A stretch of 64,000 nucleotides of DNA from Euborellia annulipes (taxonomy: Eukaryota > Arthropoda > Insecta > Dermaptera > Anisolabididae): NCBI GenBank assembly GCA_023213315.1, contig JAKCPI010016277.1:1-64000 (forward strand), given 5' to 3'. The notes under the pieces are model-generated. The model did not search any database. It had not been told where the DNA came from and was given only the letters and a program-made list of their open reading frames with translations. This document shows, in pieces, positions 44,512 to 55,600 of this stretch. Every line of letters begins with the position of its first letter. The first letter of the stretch is position 1. Position numbers and translations under genes: made by a program.

Positions 44512-47500
44512 AATAAAAACTCTCATGGGCTGGGAATTTTTTCAAATGAATGCCATCATTTGGACTTTAAATATGGATATGGATCGCATAACGGTAATTA
44601 GAGAAATCAAAATAATTTGAGTCGTTTCCCACAGTCCTTGTATAGCTGGGGGTGTTAAAATTTCTAATTATTATTATTACTTGTTTGAAAGGTCCTCATA
44701 CCTGGTCGCGTTATGATCCCCAAGGACGCCGTCAATCGCCTATCAACATTTCCTTGGGTAAAATCAAAGTAATCTGCCTCGACGAGCCTTTGAGATGGTG
44801 CGGGTTCTCTTCGCTTCCACAAGACATGTGCCTTTTTAACACCGGACACACACGTATTATCTTTTATTTGATTTATATTACCTCCCTCTCCCTTATTTGG
44901 CGAGAAAATCACGTCAATGTTGTTTTGTAGTGTGCCTGGAGGGTCGTTGGTCCGCCGGGGAAACTCCAACGCTTTATGGTTGCCCTCTCTCAAAAGAGAA
45001 TCATTTTGCATTTGAGAGAGCAGTCTTTCGTTGGGGTCCAAATAATCAAATGGGCAGCGAACACACCGTAGATCATCGACGCTACGCTTTAGAGGCAATC
45101 TACTCATTTATTTATTTATTTATTTTTTTTTTAATCAAATAAATTGATGGGTGAGTGAGGAATATAGTTAAATTGTTAAATAAACAATTTCAAAAGATCT
45201 AACTAGAACAGGAGCGGGCAACGTAAAGTGCGCCACCAGGCGGTGGCACATGTGTGGTTTTCGGAGCGAAAAGTAAAGAATAAGAAAAATAATAAAAACC
45301 CAGGGGCGTATATAGAAATTTTTTTCGGGGGGGCCTGATCTCAAAAATTTTTTTTTCGCGGAACCAAAAAAAAAATTTTTTTCCGTGTGCCGCCCGCGGA
45401 AAAAATTTTTTTGTGGGCCGGCAGGCCCTGGTAGTAGATAATCTAAATTGACAAAAATTCTTTCTATTTTACAGGTGCAATTAATACTTAGAAATCGAAA
45501 TTTAAATGAAAATTCTTTAGAAAAGAAGGAAGATATTTTTTTAATCGTAGCTGGACTATTTCAGGTGAACAATGTTAATACAGAGAAGTTATGTATGTGT
45601 GATACCAGATTTTTATTTTTTTTTATTTGTTAGATCACGTTAACAGATAATCCGTATCTGGAGCGGATAATCGCCGGAGCAACTCAAGTTCTACAGCCAA
45701 GGTCTTTCTGTAACGTAACTCCTTTTCCACTATCCTGGCTGGTGGAACCTCAGGCTAGGGGTCTCTTCACTTATAGAGGCTCGCTGACAGAGCCTCCGTG
45801 TGAAGAATGTGTCGTTTGGCTGATCAATCCTAATCCACGTGCCGTATCCTCTCGACAGGTAATATAAAATTTCTTCAGACCTATGCTGGATGGTTATGTT
45901 TATTTTTTTTCTCCTTGACCTTATTCCCCCTATTCTACGCTTCTCTCCTCCTCCCACTAAATCAGGAGGTGGGGGGGTTGATTTTTTACTTTCTCTTACC
46001 TATGTATATATGTAATATATATAGAGAGAAAGTATTGGATTCATGTCAAAAATTCGATGTCGAGATTTTGATGGATATACTCGTTTTGAGGTCCCCTGAA
46101 TCGAAAAAAGTGGTTTTCGCGACATGGTCTGTCTGTCTGTGTTCAATTTAAAGCATGAAGGAATTGAGCTACAAGGCCAAAAAGTACTTTACTGATTCAC
46201 TTTTTCAGTTTTTTTCAATTTTTTAGATGCTCTTTAAAATGTATATTCTCATTTCACTTTCAAAATTGTTTGAAGCACACTTTACTCTTGTGCAGTGAGG
46301 GTAAATATTAAGTCCCACCCATGCTGTTTTCTACTTGTGATTATTTCATTGTTTTTATAAAAGAAAATTGAAATTTTTTTTGGAAATTTTTTAGGTTTTA
46401 ACAACAAAAATTTCTTTTTTAAAATATATATTATTTTTTAAAAACAATGAAATATAATCAAGAATGAAAACCCTATTGGGGGGACCCTCCCCCCTCCCGG
46501 GCGGGTAAGGTTATCTCTCTCCCCCCCCCTCCCTCCTTTCCAAAAAAAAAAAGAGGGGAAAATTGAAATTTGTAAACGTTTTCCCTTGGTGAAAAATTAA
46601 AAATTTTAAATTTTCATATTAAATAATAAAAGGGTAGGGGGTGTGCGGAGGAGAAAAACACAAACTAGGGGCTAGGGGAGTGGGAAGAAAAAAAAAAATA
46701 AATATTTACCCATGGTTGTTTTTTACTTTCTCGTACCTCTGTATATATGTTATATATATAGAGAGAGAAAGTATTGGATTCATGTCAAAAATTCGATGTC
46801 GAGATTTTGATGGATCTTCACGTTTTGAGGTCCCCTGAATCCAAAAAAGTGGTTTTCGCGACATGGTCTGTCTGTCTGTGTGGGTGGGTGGGTGTCTGTG
46901 TGTGTGTTGTGTGTCTGTGAACAAAATATCTCAAGCACGAAGGAATTGAGCTATGAGGTTGAAATTTTATATTTAAGTTAAACACCCCCATGGGACCGTG
47001 ACACGAAGCTTTTGAATCAAAATCGGCCAAAGAGTACTAGTACTTTACTGATGCACTTTTTCAGTTTTTTTCGATTTTCTCAAAATTTGCTCCAACGATT
47101 TTTTTTTAAATTCAAAAATCAATTATTTTTTAGATTCTCTATAAAATGTATATTCTCATTTTGTGATTGAAATCTTCTGAAGACCACTTTACTCTTGTAC
47201 TTCATAGGAAAGATAGGAGATTTCTCCTATGGTTGCTATGGTAACAAAATATAAATATTTTCCCATACTTATAAATTTTACATCTTGAAAATCTACTGAA
47301 TGTTCCGTACTGTCGGAAACTAAATACATGTCGACACAAAAAATCTGGTGAGACAAGCACAGTACACAACTTTCGATTACCGAAGGTAAGAGAAAGTTGT
47401 GTGCTGTGCGCCAGTCACACCAGATTTTTATAAAAGAAAATGAAAATTTTTATTGGAAATTTTCGAGGTTTGAACCATGAAAGTTTCCTTTAAAAAATAT

Positions 47501-50177
47501 ATAATATTTTTTAAAAACAATGAAATAATCACGAGTAGAAAATGCATTGGTGGGACTTAATATTTGCCCTCACCAGTGGCGTAGCGAGGGGGGGGGGCAA
47601 GGGGGTCATGATGCCCCGGGCGCTACTCATAAAGAGGCGCCAAATGATCCGCAAAACAAAAAATAATTTTTATATTTATTATAATTTATTCCTGGAAATA
47701 TAGGGTCATTCCACGTCAAATCAACCAAAAAAATAAAAATTTTCACCCATAATCTCAGATTTTTATGAAACTTGGTATGTTTGTTCTATATATAAAGATA
47801 AGTAACAGGACCAAATTTCACCTTTTATTCACTTAGTTTTCGAGTTATGATACTTTAAAGTTTTGATTTTTTCACTCCGCGGCTTGAAATGCCAAACAAA
47901 ATGTGACGTGGAAGAGAAAATAATTTCTCATTTATTTATTTGACATCCAATCTTGATGAAATTTTTTGGTAGGTTCTTCAAACAATAGGAATTAGAAAAA
48001 ATATATCACGAATCTAAGTTAATCCTAAAATATAAAAAAAATTCATATTGTTGATTTTTTTTTAGTTTTGAAAACGCAAACATGGTTTAGCGCTAAAGCC
48101 AATATCTCCAAAAGGAATGAGATATTCAAGAAATTTTTTTTTTCTAAATAATCTGCATGAAATGAGCTTTAATTTAGTAAAATAAAAATTTTGTGTATTT
48201 TGTTCCCTCTATTTCTAAAAGTCCATTGCAAGTTTCAATATATAGTTTTACATGTTAAAAAGATTTCGTGCAAAATGAAAATATACATTTTTAAAGAGCA
48301 TCTAAAAATTAATTGATTTATGAATTTTAATAAAATCGTTGCAGAAATTTTGAGAAATTGGAAAAAACTTAAAAAGTACATCAGTAAAGTACTAGTACTT
48401 TTTGGCCGATTTTGTTCAAAAGTTTATTTTGAGTGTCCGGGAGGGTACTTAACTTAAATATAAAATTTCAACCTCCTAGCTCAATCCTTTCATGATTTCA
48501 AATGGACACTGTGTGTGTGTCTGCTTAAAACTGAACACAGACGAAAACACAATCAATTCAATTGAAAGCATGAAAGGATTGAGCTAGGAGGTTGAAATTT
48601 TATATTTAAGTTAGGTACCCTCCTGGACACTCAAAATAAGCTTTTGAACAAATCGGCCAAAAAGTACTAGTACTTTACTGATGTACTTTTTAAGTTTTTT
48701 CCAATTTTCTCAAAATTTGCTGCAACGATTTTTATTAAAATTCATAAATCAATTAATTTTTAGATGCTCTTTAAAATGTATATTTTCATTTTGCACTTGA
48801 AATCTTTTTAACATGTAAAACTATATATTGAAACTTGCAATGGACTTTAGAAATAGAGGGAACAAAATACACAAAATTTTTATTTTACTAAATTAAAGCT
48901 CATTTCATGCAGATTATTTAGAAAAAAAAAATTTCTTGAATATCTCATTCCCTTTTGGAGATATTGGCTTTAGCGCTAAACCATGTTTGCGTTTTCAAAA
49001 CTAAAAAAAAATCAACAATATGAATTTTTTTTTATATTTTAGGATTAACTTAGATTCGTGATATATTTTTTTTCTAATTCCTTATTGTTTAAAGAACCTA
49101 CCAAAAAAATTTCATCAAGATTGGATGTCAAATAAATAAATGAGAAATTATTTTCTCTTCCACGTCACATTTTGTTTGGCATTATTCAAGCCGCGGAAGG
49201 TGAAAAAATCAAAACTTTAAAGTGTCATAACTCGAAAACTAAGTGAGATAAAAAATTGAAATTTGGTCCTGTTACTTATCTTTATATATAGAACAAACAT
49301 ACCAAGTTTCATAAAAATCTGAGATTATGGGTGAAATGGCCTGGTTGAACTGACGTGGAATGACCCTATACTGTAAATTTAGTGCCAGTGTAATATAATA
49401 ATTTTGTATATTTTACATATAATATTTATGGTTTTTGATTGGGGGGGGGGGGCGCTAAAAAGGTATTGTGCCCCGGGCGCGAGTTAAGCTCTCTACACCA
49501 CTGACCCTCACTGTACTTCATAGAGAAGATAGGAGAGGTGGTTGCCATGGTAACAAAATATAAATATTTTCCCATACTTATAAATTTTGCATCTTGAATT
49601 CAACCCTACTGTCGAAAACTAAATACATGTCGACACAAAAAATGTGGTGTGACAAGCAGAGAAAAGAACTTTCAGTTGTGTGCAGTGCGACCAATCACAC
49701 CAGATATTTTAAACTGAAAAAGAGAAAACAGCTGGTTTTTATTTATCTAGCTTTATATACATGCAGACATACTTGACGGGCCCCGGGGTTACATAATAAT
49801 ACCCCCCCCCCTCATAACTTGTTTTTTTTATAATTCAAAAGGCTATTTGGAAATATGGGTTGGGTCCCCCCCCCCCCCCTCCGAATAAAAATTCTATATA
49901 CGCCCCTGTTCCACAGCTAGAACTAGAACACCCACACTTGATAAACTGTTCTGACACAGTTGATCAAGAAAGTGAATTTTTTAATTATCCCCGGGCCCCT
50001 CTGTCACACTTTCTAAGTTATAAGCACCATAATGAATGCAATTTTTTTATTTTATTTATCATATTTATTTTCCAGATGACTGTATTACGAAGTCTCAATT
50101 CTTTAGATGGCTTAATGATTGTCAATTCACGACCTGTACAAAAACTCTACGCAAGGGATGTCATCTTTTTACAATAA
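44512..50177 (+). CDS. Carbonic-anhydrase-related protein, probably acatalytic
   Basis: Alpha-carbonic anhydrase fold read through exons ending at 44593 (YGYGSHN), then 44692-44853, 44931-45094, 45475-45564, 45634-45858 and 50076-50177 (stop TAA). Family landmarks are GPHTWSRYDPQGRRQSPINI, NTGHT, GSEHTVD, GSLTEPPCEECV and SRPVQ. The zinc histidines are replaced: FHFHWG is AVFRWG here (V and R), and ELHLVH is EVQLIL (Q), so CO2 hydration is unlikely, as in the CARP subfamily. Phases agree across all junctions. The intron after 45094 starts GC, not GT. The final intron is 4.2 kb of nested transposons. The first exon start is not resolved: an in-frame stop lies at 44509-44511. Confidence 0.88.
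45303..45431. repeat. Truncated hAT-like MITE in the GC-AG intron
   Basis: It begins CAGGGGCGTATATAGAAATT, the inverse of the right end of the element at 37141-37415, but the opposite end is not recognisable. Confidence 0.55.
46725..47424 (-). mobile_element. Family A copy A4 (700 bp) inside family E
   Basis: ACTTTCTCGTACC at the left, hairpin and CACACCAGA at the right, TTTTT on both sides. It has a TG-rich microsatellite at 46880-46918. Short length class, like A3. Confidence 0.85.
47574..49503. mobile_element. hAT-like element holding a giant palindrome
   Basis: Ends CAGTGGCGTAGCGAGG and CTCTACACCACTG, with flanks gccctcac and accctcac (7 of 8 identical) as target duplication. G-tracts lie beside both ends. 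Its own sequence is about 260 bases; the rest is the palindrome 47701-49370. Confidence 0.75.
47701..49370. mobile_element. 1.67-kb palindromic foldback element (family F)
   Basis: TAGGGTCATTCCACGTCA at the left is mirrored by TGACGTGGAATGACCCTA at the right. The arms of about 820 bases stay complementary to a short centre at about 48515-48560. Within each arm (48260-48500 and 48560-48790) is the internal part of family A, so the palindrome was built from, or captured, family A sequence. Confidence 0.85.
49760..49908. repeat. Chimeric pair of hAT-like MITE ends
   Basis: 49762-49795 (gcagacatacttgacgggcc) matches the right end of the element at 8260-8815, inverted. 49870-49908 ends TCTATATACGCCCCTG like the element at 37141-37415. 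Neither has its partner end. Confidence 0.5.
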
Positions 50178-50530
50178 TAATAATAATATCAAAATTTATT
50201 AATTGAAGCCGAGGATGCATTATGAGATAAGCTTACAATAAGAGTCTTCTCTGTCACTCACTGGGTAAGGAAATAAATATTATAATATGAATTTATGTTG
50301 ACTACTGTTTTTTTAGCCTGATTAATCCACTAATCAAAAGTTATCTGCTCTGTCGATGAATTTTGTATGTAATTTAAAATTTTTGCATTAAAAGACTGAA
50401 AATAGTTGGTTTATTTTCTCCATATTGAAATTTAGGAGTTTAGACTGATTAGCAAGGAATTCTCGTTTAGGGACTGTTTACTGTAAACTGAAATAGAATC
50501 GTGTTGACATCAACGATAGCTTTGCCTCTT
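50178..50530. other. Sequence 3' of the carbonic-anhydrase-like gene
   Basis: 3' UTR and intergenic sequence; no other feature seen. Confidence 0.4.
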
Positions 50531-50531
50531 T

Positions 50532-50645
50532 AGTTTCCCATTGGGGATCTCGTCCTCCAACAAGACAATTTTCCGTACCATTCTCGAGATATGAACTTGT
50601 TCCTCTGGTCACCTGATTTCAATCCAAACGAGTATATCTCGGATG
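50532..50645 (+). pseudogene. Tc1-type transposase fragment
   Basis: One frame shows LQQDNFPYHSRDMNLFLWS and PDFNPNEYI, the second and third catalytic blocks of a DD34E transposase (D in QQDN, E in NPNE). It is a short remnant, ended by a MITE insertion. Confidence 0.7.
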
Positions 50646-50676
50646 CTTCAGAGATTGTCAACGTCAAGATGGCATT

Positions 50677-50942
50677 CAGTGACGTAACGTACACGCCCGC
50701 AAACCCCGTGGTGCGGCGGGACACGAGGGCCGGTCCGTGCGGGCAAAAAAAAAGTAAACTGATTTTGACGGTAGGGCAAAAATTAGATTCCTCCCATAGA
50801 AGCTAAAAAAAGATTTTCACCGGAAGAGAAAAGATTTCAAGGGAAGGAAAAAAATTTTTCAGCAGAGCGACAAAAATTTCGTTTTCGGCCCTGAATGGGA
50901 TCCCGGGGCCCAGCTAAAATATGTAAATATGTTACGTCACTG
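50677..50942. mobile_element. hAT-like MITE (266 bp) beside the Tc1 relic
   Basis: Ends CAGTGACGTAACGTA and ATGTTACGTCACTG, with 8-bp flanks atggcatt and atagcatt (one difference). Confidence 0.78.
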
Positions 50943-51705
50943 ATAGCATTGCAGTGACAGTGTGCTGTATATGAATATCTGGGATATATATATATGGAGC
51001 ATTCCATACTAAATTTTTTATTTCCTCCATTTTTTGATATTTTTTAGTACATCTTAAAAAACTCCTCCTGGTAAATTTTGAGATTTTTGATTTTTATCAT
51101 CGGTTCAAGTTTAAAAAAAATCCTCTTTTTTTTGGTTTTTTGCTCATAACTCCTACAAAAATGATCCAATTTCTAACTATTTTTTTGTTGAAATTTTTGT
51201 TTTTCTGTGTCATTTTCAAATTTCAAAATTTTATTCATTTTCTGAAAATCATGCATACTTGTTTACCTAAAAAATTTTTGTAACAAACAACTATTCATTC
51301 CACAACTTTCCGGGCGTGGGACCTACTATTTTTTAAAAATGATTAATAGGTAAAAAGAATTTTTCAAATTTTCAAAAATCGAAAAAAAATAGTAGTGTGG
51401 GTTAGGAAAAGGTTAAACAAAAGTCGATTTATTTACAGGGGTTTTATTTACACGAAGATATTTATGCGAAGATATTTATCGGTGTGGCGCTCATATCGCG
51501 CGCCACAGTAGGAATATAGTTCCCACGACCGGACCCGCCTGAAAAGTTGTTGTTTGTTACAAAACATTTTTAGGTAAATCGGAGTATGCATGATTTTCAG
51601 AAAATGGCTAAAATTTTGAAATTTAAAAATGATACAGAAAAATTATTCAAAAAAATTAATTCTATTTTATATAACGAATTGTGACTGTTGTATAATTAGA
51701 TTAAT

Positions 51706-51895
51706 GATATAAAGAGGATGCAGCCAATAATAAATAAAAAGCATCTATTTTGTTAAAACTCTTTATTTCGGAACGTTTCGGCTATGATCAACAAAGCCAT
51801 CGTCAGCCCTTTAAGAGTTATTTAATATTATTAACATACAAAATAGATATTGTCAATAGAAATATAGCTGCATCCTCTTTATATCATTAATTTAA
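51706..51895. mobile_element. Small palindromic hammerhead element
   Basis: The ends are attaatgatataaagaggat and its inverse, next to the tail box tgcagcc / gctgca. One arm carries a minus-strand hammerhead (H9). It is nested in the foldback element. Confidence 0.65.
51768..51812 (-). ncRNA. Hammerhead ribozyme-like motif H9 with GTT site
   Basis: Minus strand: core CTGACGA (51806-51800), T, stem II GGCT/AGCC with an 11-base loop, GAAAC, then GTT in place of GTC. Stem I is GG/CC only. NUU sites are tolerated but weaker in hammerheads. Confidence 0.5.
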
Positions 51896-52189
51896 TTCAA
51901 TTTTTTCTTGAAAACTACACAAAAAACAAAAATTTCAAAAAAAAAAAAAAAATGATGGAAATTGGACCATTTTTGTAGAGTTATGATTATATATTTACTC
52001 TGTGGTTATGAGCAAAAGACAAAAAAAAGAGGGTTTTTTTGTTTAAATTTGAACCGATAATCAAAAAAATCTCAAAATTTACCAGGAGGGATGAACTAAA
52101 AAATATCAAAAAATGGAATAAATCAAAACTTAAAATTTTTCAAACCGTTTGATTTAGCATGGAATGTCCCATATATGGACCCTGTTATG

Positions 52190-52437
52190 CATTAGTGTGT
52201 CAAGCGCCAAAAAAAAAAGAGTTAAGCACGGAATATTGTTTCTAATGCTATAATTAATAGTATTTTTTATGAAATATGTCCTAAAAAAATTTATATTTAA
52301 TTTTACCGGTACTTGCACAATTGACAAAAAAAATTATATATAATCCAATGAAAACAAAAAACTTTAAGCTTAATGTTAATTTTCTCAAAACTCGGTAGCT
52401 GGCGCTTGACACCCTATTGCGTAACAGGGTCCATATA
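52190..52437. mobile_element. Family D MITE
   Basis: ATATGGACCCTGTTATGC at the left is mirrored by GCGTAACAGGGTCCATAT at the right, with inner GTGTCAAGCGCC/GGCGCTTGACAC. A related inverted copy is at 60152-60402. Confidence 0.75.
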
Positions 52438-52633
52438 AGGGTATCATCATATGACTATCAAACATGAAATAAAAAGAAATTCGTCAGACTTAAAAAATTA
52501 TCTTTTATTATTTTTAAGTATTATATCTCCAAGCACATTAATTTTTACTATTTGGTGTGCATTTATTAAAGTTCACCAACCATTGAATACATAAGAATTC
52601 ACTTTTGACATTTGATGACTATGAAGATGCAAT

Positions 52634-55600
52634 CTAACTTTCTTTTCTTTTTTCAAACGATTTATAATATTTATATAATCTTTGTATAATTTTTTCTTCT
52701 TTGTTGATATATTTGGGGAGAATGTTCGCTGCTAGAATTTGATTAGCCACGTGAGCGTCAGTGTCTAAAAGCCCCAAACAAAAAGTGACCTGCGGATATC
52801 CGTCATTTAATTGCGAGATGAACGATTGAAGGGCTGGAAAGAGGATCAACTCGAGATTCGGTTGCTCCGCCCCATCACCAACGGAACGTTCAATTAAGGG
52901 CACACATCTCTTGCCAAATTGAAATATATCATAATCTTTAGAATAAATTTCCATTAATTCAAAATATAAACGTTCTTCGAAAAACATTTCATCAATTAAA
53001 TGTTTGTTCATCACCTCGAAAACATCTTTATTATATTCCCTTTTATATTCAATTGATTTAAATGTTTTCTTTAATAATCTCTGTATATATATATAAAATA
53101 ATTTTCTTTTTCCAATGTATTTTGTATTTTCTCTATTTTCTTCAAGAATTAAATTTTTCATATAATAAAAGATTTTATCAACATAATCAAAAACAAGTGA
53201 TTTGTCTTTTGATAGTAAAATAAATTGCATGCCAAGGATTAAATAATCGCTAAAATAATCGCAATTTTCGTAGTCTTCAATTAGGAAAACTTCATTAATA
53301 ATTGAATGAACGAAATCAGAATTTAAATGAATAAAACGTCGAATGGGTCTTATAACTCGAAAGAAGTTCATTTTTAAACTTTCAATTTTCTCCATCTCCA
53401 CGGGATTATATTGATCCAATTTCAAAATCCGCCACACGTTAGAACAATAATCATTTAAATAGGATTCAGGAATGTGATGGATTTTCAAAAAGATTTTAAT
53501 ATTTTCAGTATCATTGCTATTGATTTGTTTTAGTATATCAACAAGCATTTTGTAATTCACTTGAAATGGTTCGTTACAAAATATTCTAAACACCATTTCA
53601 AAAATGATCCCTCGGAGCGAGGAATTCTTTTCTGTTTGAATTAAATGATTCAGCATTTTGATTGATTCTAATTTGGTGTCAACTAATAACACTAATCGCA
53701 TCATATGCTTTCTCAACGAGACCCGATTAGAGAGATTTTCTTGAAGGAAAGGTTTCGATTGCGTCAAAGGTGAATTCACGCAGATGCTATATAAAGAGCC
53801 TAGGGAGAGATTTAAATAATCCTTTTCGAGAAATTTCACCAGAAATGGCAATTCGAAAGAGGGTTGCACTTTATAGAGCGTTTGGGCACAGGTTTTCTTT
53901 AAATGATACGTTTCTGGATTTTCTTCGGTCGTTAGAATGGAATCCACAGGCAGATAGGGTTGAATAATTGCCCGGACTCGGTCCTGAGGCGCTAAAAGGC
54001 AAATCATTAGAAGAGCCTTGGCTTTTTTGTCTTCGTCAATTACTGTAGGGGATGAAATAAAATCAACGCATTTATTTATTAAAATATTTGCAAGATCTAA
54101 AAATCCTAAAGCACAAATCGAACGAAAAAAACGTAAATATTTTGAGAGATTTGTTTTAAATAATAAATTATTAAAAATCTCATTTAAATTTGTTATTAAT
54201 TTTTGAGGATTATTTTTAAGAAAATAATACAATAAACGTGGCGTTAAATCTTTAATTAAAAGTTTTTCAAAAAGTTCTTCTTTAGTTTTTGCATCCAAAT
54301 CAAAATGCTGCAGTTCATTGATCAGAGAATAGGAAACATCTTTATTAAGAAATTCAAGATATTTCTTAAAAAGCCAAGTGTTTTCTAATGGAAACTTTTT
54401 ATTTGCTTTATTATTGTTATGTTTATTAACAAAAACAATCAATCTATAAACGTTATAATCATTTTCATTCCAATAAGGTGATTCTAAGTTAACGAGCTCT
54501 GGCAACATTTTAAACATCATTTCGATGCATTTAAATTTCAAATCGGGATCAGAGAAATGGATATTCCAATAGGAGTCGCAATAATTGGAGTGCGTCATGT
54601 ATTTGAGCAAATATAAAAACAATTCCTCAATCGGTTGCTTGTTTTTATGTTTATATTCAATATAATCCAAGAGAAGTTGCTGGCAAGTCGAATTATATTT
54701 AAATTCCTCTTTGATATTATAAATTTTAATAAATTTCAAAACAATCTCCCATTGAGTCTCGTTGAGTTTTGTGACGGGATCGTTATTTGAGAGCTCTTGA
54801 AGAAATGTAATTCTCACTTGTGCGTTATCGTTGCGATATCTCTCTTCAATAAATGCAATTATTCGAGTTAATTCCTCATAATCGTTATTTATAAAACATG
54901 TTTGAACAAGATTTGTTATTAGATTTATTCTCTCTCTATAATCTGGCGTTTCATTAAGAAGTTCTTTTAATTTCGGAATTGAAACGTTTGTCGGATAATA
55001 TTTAAGCAAAGGCGTTTTCTCGACTCTGCTCTCATCGTTCATCAAAATATCAATCCATTTCAATCTCTCTTCAACGGGCATTTTATCTAATAAGAAATTA
55101 TCGATTTGATTTTGGATCTCTTTTAAACCAATGTTATATTTCTCTTTGAGTATAAACAAAATCAAATTGAATTTCTCCGATTCGGGAAATTGCTCCATTA
55201 ATCGAATGTAATTATTATAATGGTAAAAATTGAAATCTGAATATTTCTCCGGGCAAAGTGCGATTATAACTCGAGTCAATTTTTCTTTATTTAATAAATT
55301 CCCTAAAATGGAAATATTTAATAGATCATCGACTATTTTAGACATATTTTCTATTATAAGATCAAAATGGTTTCGAAATAAAAAATTTGTTTGTGTAACA
55401 TTTAAAGTAAATCGAGGCAACATTTTTGTATATTTTAAGTGAGTTTCAATTAATAATTTTAAATCTTTAGACGCGATATACGCGATAACGGGAGTGTAAT
55501 ATTCGCCCCGGATCCAATATTCTCTTTTTTTGATTGTGAAATATAATAGAGCCGTTTCATAATCTTTTTTGGCAATTTTGAGTAACACTTTTGACGGAAT

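Larger units (their letters stand above)
46293..49513. mobile_element. Family E TA-flanked MITE, split by A4 and a hAT-like element
   Basis: The ends are CAGTGAGGGTAAATATTAAG and CCCTCACTG with TG/TA on the flanks. The intact form is at 59103-59315. It holds two large insertions (46725-47424 and 47574-49503) and a G/C-tract insert at about 46478-46720. Confidence 0.75.
45988..49704 (-). mobile_element. Family A copy A5, split by family E and its nested insertions
   Basis: The left part 45988-46292 starts ACTTTCTCTTACC; the right part 49514-49704 ends with the hairpin and CACACCAGA. The break lies in the block actcttgTAcTTCATAG, where intact copies are continuous (for example 47190-47205). 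Everything between belongs to later insertions. Confidence 0.8.
50983..52180. mobile_element. Long-TIR foldback element with nested hammerhead element
   Basis: TATATGGAGCATTCCATACT at the left is mirrored by TAGCATGGAATGTCCCATAT at the right, with arms of several hundred bases (for example the cctcctggtaaattttgaga block and its inverse at 52070). In the centre are the palindromic element 51706-51895 and a short insert at 51400-51540. Confidence 0.75.

Noticed and set aside
44664..45107. 147-residue minus-strand frame opposite the carbonic-anhydrase-like exons
   Set aside because: The plus strand carries a clear conserved protein with splice sites; the minus frame is a shadow.
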